From Bacillota bacterium (GTDB taxonomy: Bacteria > Bacillota > Clostridia > Christensenellales > SZUA-584): DNA of 64,000 bases. Each line of letters begins with the position of its first letter. The first letter of the stretch is position 1. Position numbers and translations under genes: made by a program. The notes below the pieces were generated by a model. That model was not told the origin of the DNA, ran no database searches, and saw only the letters and a program-made list of their open reading frames with translations. This document shows, in pieces, positions 62,201 to 64,000 of the stretch. The stretch spans positions 1 to 64,000 of the forward strand of contig JAEWCC010000019.1 in assembly GCA_023390815.1 (NCBI GenBank), read 5' to 3'.

Positions 62201-63602
62201 GATCGCGTTGAAGGATATCAGCGAGAATGAAAAGAAAATGGCAAGGATATGGTCCCATGTGCTGAAAGTGAAAGACGTCGGACCGGAAGATAACTTTTTC
62301 ACACTGGGCGGAGACTCCCTCGGCGTAATTAAGGTGCAGGCTGCTGTGCTGCAGTTCGGCTGGTCCCTGCGCACTCAGGATTTCTACGATTTTAAAACGC
62401 TGCGTAAAATTTGCGCCCGCATCGATGTAAAAGATGTACCGGACAGGAAAGTTAAGCATCCATTCAGTAAAATGGAAATGGTGCCCGCCTTTACACACCT
62501 GCGGCCGGTATCCATGAAAAACGTATTGCTGACCGGTGCAACCGGATATCTGGGTGCGCACATACTGGAACTGCTGGCCAGAGAGAAGGATACCCACATA
62601 TCCTGTATCGTTCGCGGCCAGGATCAAAAAAGCTGCGAGCAATCCCTGAAAAAAGTGCTGATCTTCTATTTTGGCGCAAAGACATGCGATGAAATCATGA
62701 AACATACGCTTGTCATTCAGGGTGACATTGCACAGCGCCATTTCGGCATGGATGAAAGCATGTTTAAAAGGCTTAAGCACACCGACGCGCTGATTCATTG
62801 TGCCGCGCTTACGGATCATATCGGACAATCGAGTACGTTTACACAAATCAATATTGACGGCACCCGTAATGCTGCCGATATATCCAGACGGTTGGGAGCT
62901 TCGCTGATCCATATTTCGACGATCAGCGTGTCCGGCACAAAATATACGGATGATGAAAACCGTAAAGGGATATTCACGGAAAATCATTACGACGTCAAGC
63001 AGAATTACGGTGAAAACGAGTACGTTAAGAGTAAATTTATCGCGGAAGGCATTGTGCTTGATGCAATGAAAAAAGGGCTGAACGCCAGAATATTCCGGGT
63101 TGGTGTTTTAACCAGCACGTTTAAAGGGCGATTCCAAATCCATGCGGAGAAAAACGCTTTTGCAAACCGTGTAAAGGCCATTTGCGCAATCGGATGTGTT
63201 CCATTAAGCATGCTCAATAAACGTATTGAAATGACGCCGGTCGATGCATGTGCAAAAGCCATCATCACGCTATCCGCGATGAAAAACGCCCTGCAGCCTG
63301 TATATCATGTATACAACACCAATTTGATTACGATTGCACAGCTGGTCAATTATTTGGAGAGTACCGGGAATACGATCGAGATTGTTTCAGATCAGGAATT
63401 CAGACGAATTCTGATTCGGCTCAGCCGCAGCGGCCAATATACAGCGCTTTCAGGGTTGTTTGAAGATCTTACATTTAAAGAAGGCGAAAACCGTATTCAG
63501 ATTTCTGCCGAATCCACGGTAGAATCGCTTTCAGAAGCCGGATACCAATGGCCCGTTATTGACACGTATTACGTGAAACGATATATTGAAAGTATATATT
63601 AG
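56247..63602 (+). CDS. non-ribosomal peptide synthetase, C-A-T-C-A-T-reductase
   Basis: A 2451-residue megaenzyme. C1 (about 1-440; HHIISDA with H136-H137 and D141), A1 (about 455-960; YTSGSTGQPKG near 603; NFYGPTE; GKVDR near the C-terminal lysine), T1 (S992 in LGGDSLS), C2 (about 1065-1490; HHSVCDQ with H1172-H1173 and D1177), A2 (about 1500-1985; YTSGSTGLPKG near 1635), T2 (S2024 in LGGDSLG) and a terminal thioester-reductase domain (about 2090-2451; NAD(P) motif GATGYLG from G2097; Y2259-xxx-K2263). There is no thioesterase, epimerase or methyltransferase domain. Such layouts give a dipeptide released as an aldehyde by NAD(P)H reduction. With the upstream acyl ligase and ACP, an N-acyl dipeptide aldehyde is predicted. 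Confidence 0.95.
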   Translation: MMEQPQKYELTHPQQRIWYTEKLHPGTGMWNNAGTLKIKGRIDFAVLERALNIFLEENESIRLRIGLEKGEPYQYVSPYEPYRAEVLDFSHSGIEKLYEWDRRQTKAPMPMIDTRLYYFAFLSVNPSECGLYAKFHHIISDAISIVEFSNQVMENYHRLLTGETPENTNRPSYVDYIAQEQAYLQSKRYAYDRDYWTRRFEVLPEPTILKPKKTNDLRTEAQRKVYVLNESFSDRVREYCVKTGISVFALFLSALAIYINRVTGKNDVIIGAPVANRSTLSEKAMFGMFVSMVPVRIGISDELSFTEFSQIVSNEWFSALKHQKYPFDVLMHELHQTHKNLESLYDVTLSYQFGKFHKNSGSFTYEGRWHFSGSQASALNIHVNDREDEGRFILDYDHHTPLFYDKEIEYFHDHLVNIIRDMIRHPDKPLYLLDLMSEEERKRVLHHFNDTQTEFPKEETLADLLHHGFSMNPDAPAVVCAGKTMTYRELDERSDALAAYLQSCGVRANSIVGLVVGRDMDYCIAVTAVIKAGGAFLPIDTELPADRIAYMVSDSGASILLASPEHAHKCPESGIRVIRTDIKPEPTGKLQQGCAPESLAYVIYTSGSTGQPKGVMIEQRAIVHFAYSMKKIWNLSADGRLLCAASISFDISVMEVVLSFTYGLTLVLAQEHEVAVPRNMANLIQSERVNMMVVTPGRIEMLLSDRLGRECIADFREIGLGGDVLSEKLLASVQQNTRARITNFYGPTEITICCTCIDVTQVRVPSIGRPMPDVRAYILDAHRNPVPIGVPGELYIGGPGVGRGYIGKPELTAERFIDDPYTSGAKLYRTGDLARWYPQGEIEFLGRMDKQVKIRGYRIELGEIENRILKVPGVVSCAVTDHTDPTGRRFLCAYLCGNPPRNADIKAQLARDLPSYMIPSIFITLESLPFNISGKVDRNSLPDPMAYLEVQKEDYQAPETVTEQLLAEIWSSELGLVHIGRNDSFFDLGGDSLSILRVMTQIEQQFHLAFRHEDIYRSPRLCDMAEVIDAAEQSSYMPILPAPKRRDYPVSSAQQRMWVVAQAGADSVAYNVPAAFEIKGNLDVKRLEAAFRGLISRHEALRTLFVLHGTNLRQRIHKNVGFKLETLHSEKRALKGLLKSLIKPFDMASAPLMRAILIELAPKHHVLFIDLHHSVCDQRSMEIMLSDLAALYRGEKLPPVALTYKDYAVWQQDFMQSDNMNLQREYWKSVLAGELPLLNLHTDRPRPAVQHFEGARYAFHINKETTETLRTFAQRYGGTLFMAMLAAYNVLMMKVTGQEDVIIGTPTSGRTREELHGMTGVLINTLPIRCFPHANQSFADFFGSVTKTCAAAFSNEDCPLERMIADIGLPRDYSRNPLFDTMLIVAKNSVQVTLGDVHLSALPFDPGFAKLDITLEAFERSEGLDCSFEYNKRLFKRSTIQRIADHFCRLTALLPEAPEACIGDVQMMSQQEIWQVTQGFNQTDYPLNPDQSIQSIFESQAALRPDKPALIVNGESITFNKLNQRANAIACLLRERGVERNTVVALNLKRSFDLIAAMFGVLKAGGGYLPLDISYPADRVTYMLNNSGTKILLTDGSSEIPFDGEVILVTDIQDNETLSNLDRIDRMDDIAYVMYTSGSTGLPKGTVLHRRGLLNLYEGVKGPVDYDAAQTSISITTVSFDIFICDAIMPLLYGSTVVLCTEDELRQPHMIAGLIEKYDVKFIQATPTRMSAMMEVPAFRSAMASHIENIMVGGEMVPFSLVKQLRKYCSARIINAYGPTETTVWSTFKELTRASRVTIGKPIRNTRIYILDKNRRPLPVGVLGEAYISGFGVAKGYINRDELNHASFIPDPFWPGQTMYKTGDLCVFLKDGDMEMCGRADHQVKIRGLRIEMGEIETTIRTLKGVEEAVVKDWGTGAEKYLCAYYVADDEVDSEAIRAHLSKKLPLYMIPSFFVRMDELPTTLNGKLNRKALVEPHREAIQGSQIALKDISENEKKMARIWSHVLKVKDVGPEDNFFTLGGDSLGVIKVQAAVLQFGWSLRTQDFYDFKTLRKICARIDVKDVPDRKVKHPFSKMEMVPAFTHLRPVSMKNVLLTGATGYLGAHILELLAREKDTHISCIVRGQDQKSCEQSLKKVLIFYFGAKTCDEIMKHTLVIQGDIAQRHFGMDESMFKRLKHTDALIHCAALTDHIGQSSTFTQINIDGTRNAADISRRLGASLIHISTISVSGTKYTDDENRKGIFTENHYDVKQNYGENEYVKSKFIAEGIVLDAMKKGLNARIFRVGVLTSTFKGRFQIHAEKNAFANRVKAICAIGCVPLSMLNKRIEMTPVDACAKAIITLSAMKNALQPVYHVYNTNLITIAQLVNYLESTGNTIEIVSDQEFRRILIRLSRSGQYTALSGLFEDLTFKEGENRIQISAESTVESLSEAGYQWPVIDTYYVKRYIESIY

Positions 63603-63628
63603 TTCGGACATAAGAAGGGGGCAAGGGG

Positions 63629-64000
63629 ATGACCGTATTATATATTACCTTTGGTACCAGCCTTATTCTGATTTTAATGTCCATATATATCATCACGATA
63701 AAAAAGAGAACCGTATTACATTATAGTTTTCTGGCGGTTGTCATTGAAGTATTGATATGGACCGTCGCCGTGATCATGCGGGGACTTTCCGATAACTTTG
63801 AAGCAGTCGTATTCTGGGAAAACGTCACCTATATCGGCATCGCATTCGTGCCCATATCTCTGGTTTTTCTTGCCAGAGCCTACTCGCAGCCGGACAAGCC
63901 GGTATCTAAAAAATACTGGCTGCTGTACATCATACCGATTATCACGCAGTTGATGGCCTGGACCAACAGCTACCACCACTTGTTCTACATTCAATATGGG
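63629..64000 (+). CDS. 7TM-type sensor protein, N-terminal part, 3' end cut off
   Basis: Open reading frame from ATG 63629 to the window end (124 codons), preceded by AAGGGG. Five to six hydrophobic helices are seen (MTVLYITFGTSLILIL; FLAVVIEVLIWTVAVI; YIGIAFVPISLVFLAR; YWLLYIIPIITQLMAW), with the ENVTYIGIAF and SKKYWLLY pattern of the HisK_7TM N-terminal domain. The C-terminal output (kinase or GGDEF) lies outside the window. Twenty-six bases after the NRPS, so possibly co-transcribed and able to sense or respond to its product, which is speculation. Confidence 0.8.
   Translation, partial: MTVLYITFGTSLILILMSIYIITIKKRTVLHYSFLAVVIEVLIWTVAVIMRGLSDNFEAVVFWENVTYIGIAFVPISLVFLARAYSQPDKPVSKKYWLLYIIPIITQLMAWTNSYHHLFYIQYG

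Noticed and set aside
1..64000. CRISPR array, tRNA/rRNA genes, prophage or insertion sequence
   Set aside because: No regularly spaced direct repeats, no cloverleaf with CCA-type ends, and no transposase or phage structural gene was found on either strand.

Overview
The window looks like the chromosome of an endospore-forming Firmicute of the class Clostridia with roughly balanced to slightly high GC, most likely a gut-type lineage. The evidence is the density of Gram-positive Shine-Dalgarno sites (GGAGG), two T-box leaders, spore and germination genes (a cwlJ-gerQ pair, a YaaH/SleL-type hydrolase, a YtxC-like protein, a PdaA-like deacetylase), a split B12-dependent methionine synthase and short multi-hairpin intergenic repeats. 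The genus cannot be fixed from sequence inspection alone. No tRNA, rRNA, CRISPR array, prophage or insertion sequence was seen.

Layout. 0-5.3 kb: a MacB-type efflux system (adaptor cut by the window edge, ATPase, permease) followed by a two-component regulator and kinase. 5.4-7.3 kb: three small genes of unknown or spore-surface-like type and a hairpin-rich repeat. 7.3-17.7 kb: three diguanylate cyclases separated by a YtrA-type GntR/ABC operon with a clear promoter and operator, a lipoprotein M14 carboxypeptidase, a metal-binding chaperone, a flavodoxin/ferredoxin protein and an SDR epimerase. 17.7-22.4 kb: one-carbon/methionine metabolism (metF diverging from a stand-alone MetH activation protein plus core MetH) and a PHP phosphoesterase. 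22.4-26.7 kb: a 1085-residue fusion of acyl-AMP ligase, carrier protein and alpha-oxoamine synthase, followed at once by galE. 26.7-33.1 kb: a leucine T-box with leuA-leuC-leuD, then glpK, a deoC with a cysteine cluster at its N-terminus, and a MIF-family tautomerase. 33.2-38.3 kb: an ABC-F protein with a structured leader, an MFS transporter and thrS under its own T-box. 38.3-43 kb: membrane proteins, an orphan MazF/EndoA toxin, tandem amidohydrolases and a YtxC-like protein. 43-54 kb: tex, a HAD hydrolase, spore lytic and germination genes, mutY, a fused msrAB, exoA, a small zinc ribbon and an HD protein.

54.2-63.6 kb: the standout locus. An acyl-AMP ligase, a free acyl carrier protein and a 2451-residue NRPS with order C-A-T-C-A-T-R lie in one direction behind a single good promoter. 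The arrangement predicts fatty-acyl loading by the ligase and ACP, transfer by the first C domain, condensation of two amino acids, and reductive release as an N-acyl dipeptide aldehyde (or a derived pyrazinone/imine if the amine is free). The product and both amino acids are unknown. The window ends inside a 7TM sensor gene that begins 26 bases after the NRPS.

Themes: cell-envelope signalling (three GGDEF proteins, two 7TM sensors, one two-component system), sporulation/germination, amino-acid biosynthesis under tRNA-sensing control, and two unusual carrier-protein-based acyl pathways (the alpha-oxoamine synthase fusion and the NRPS).
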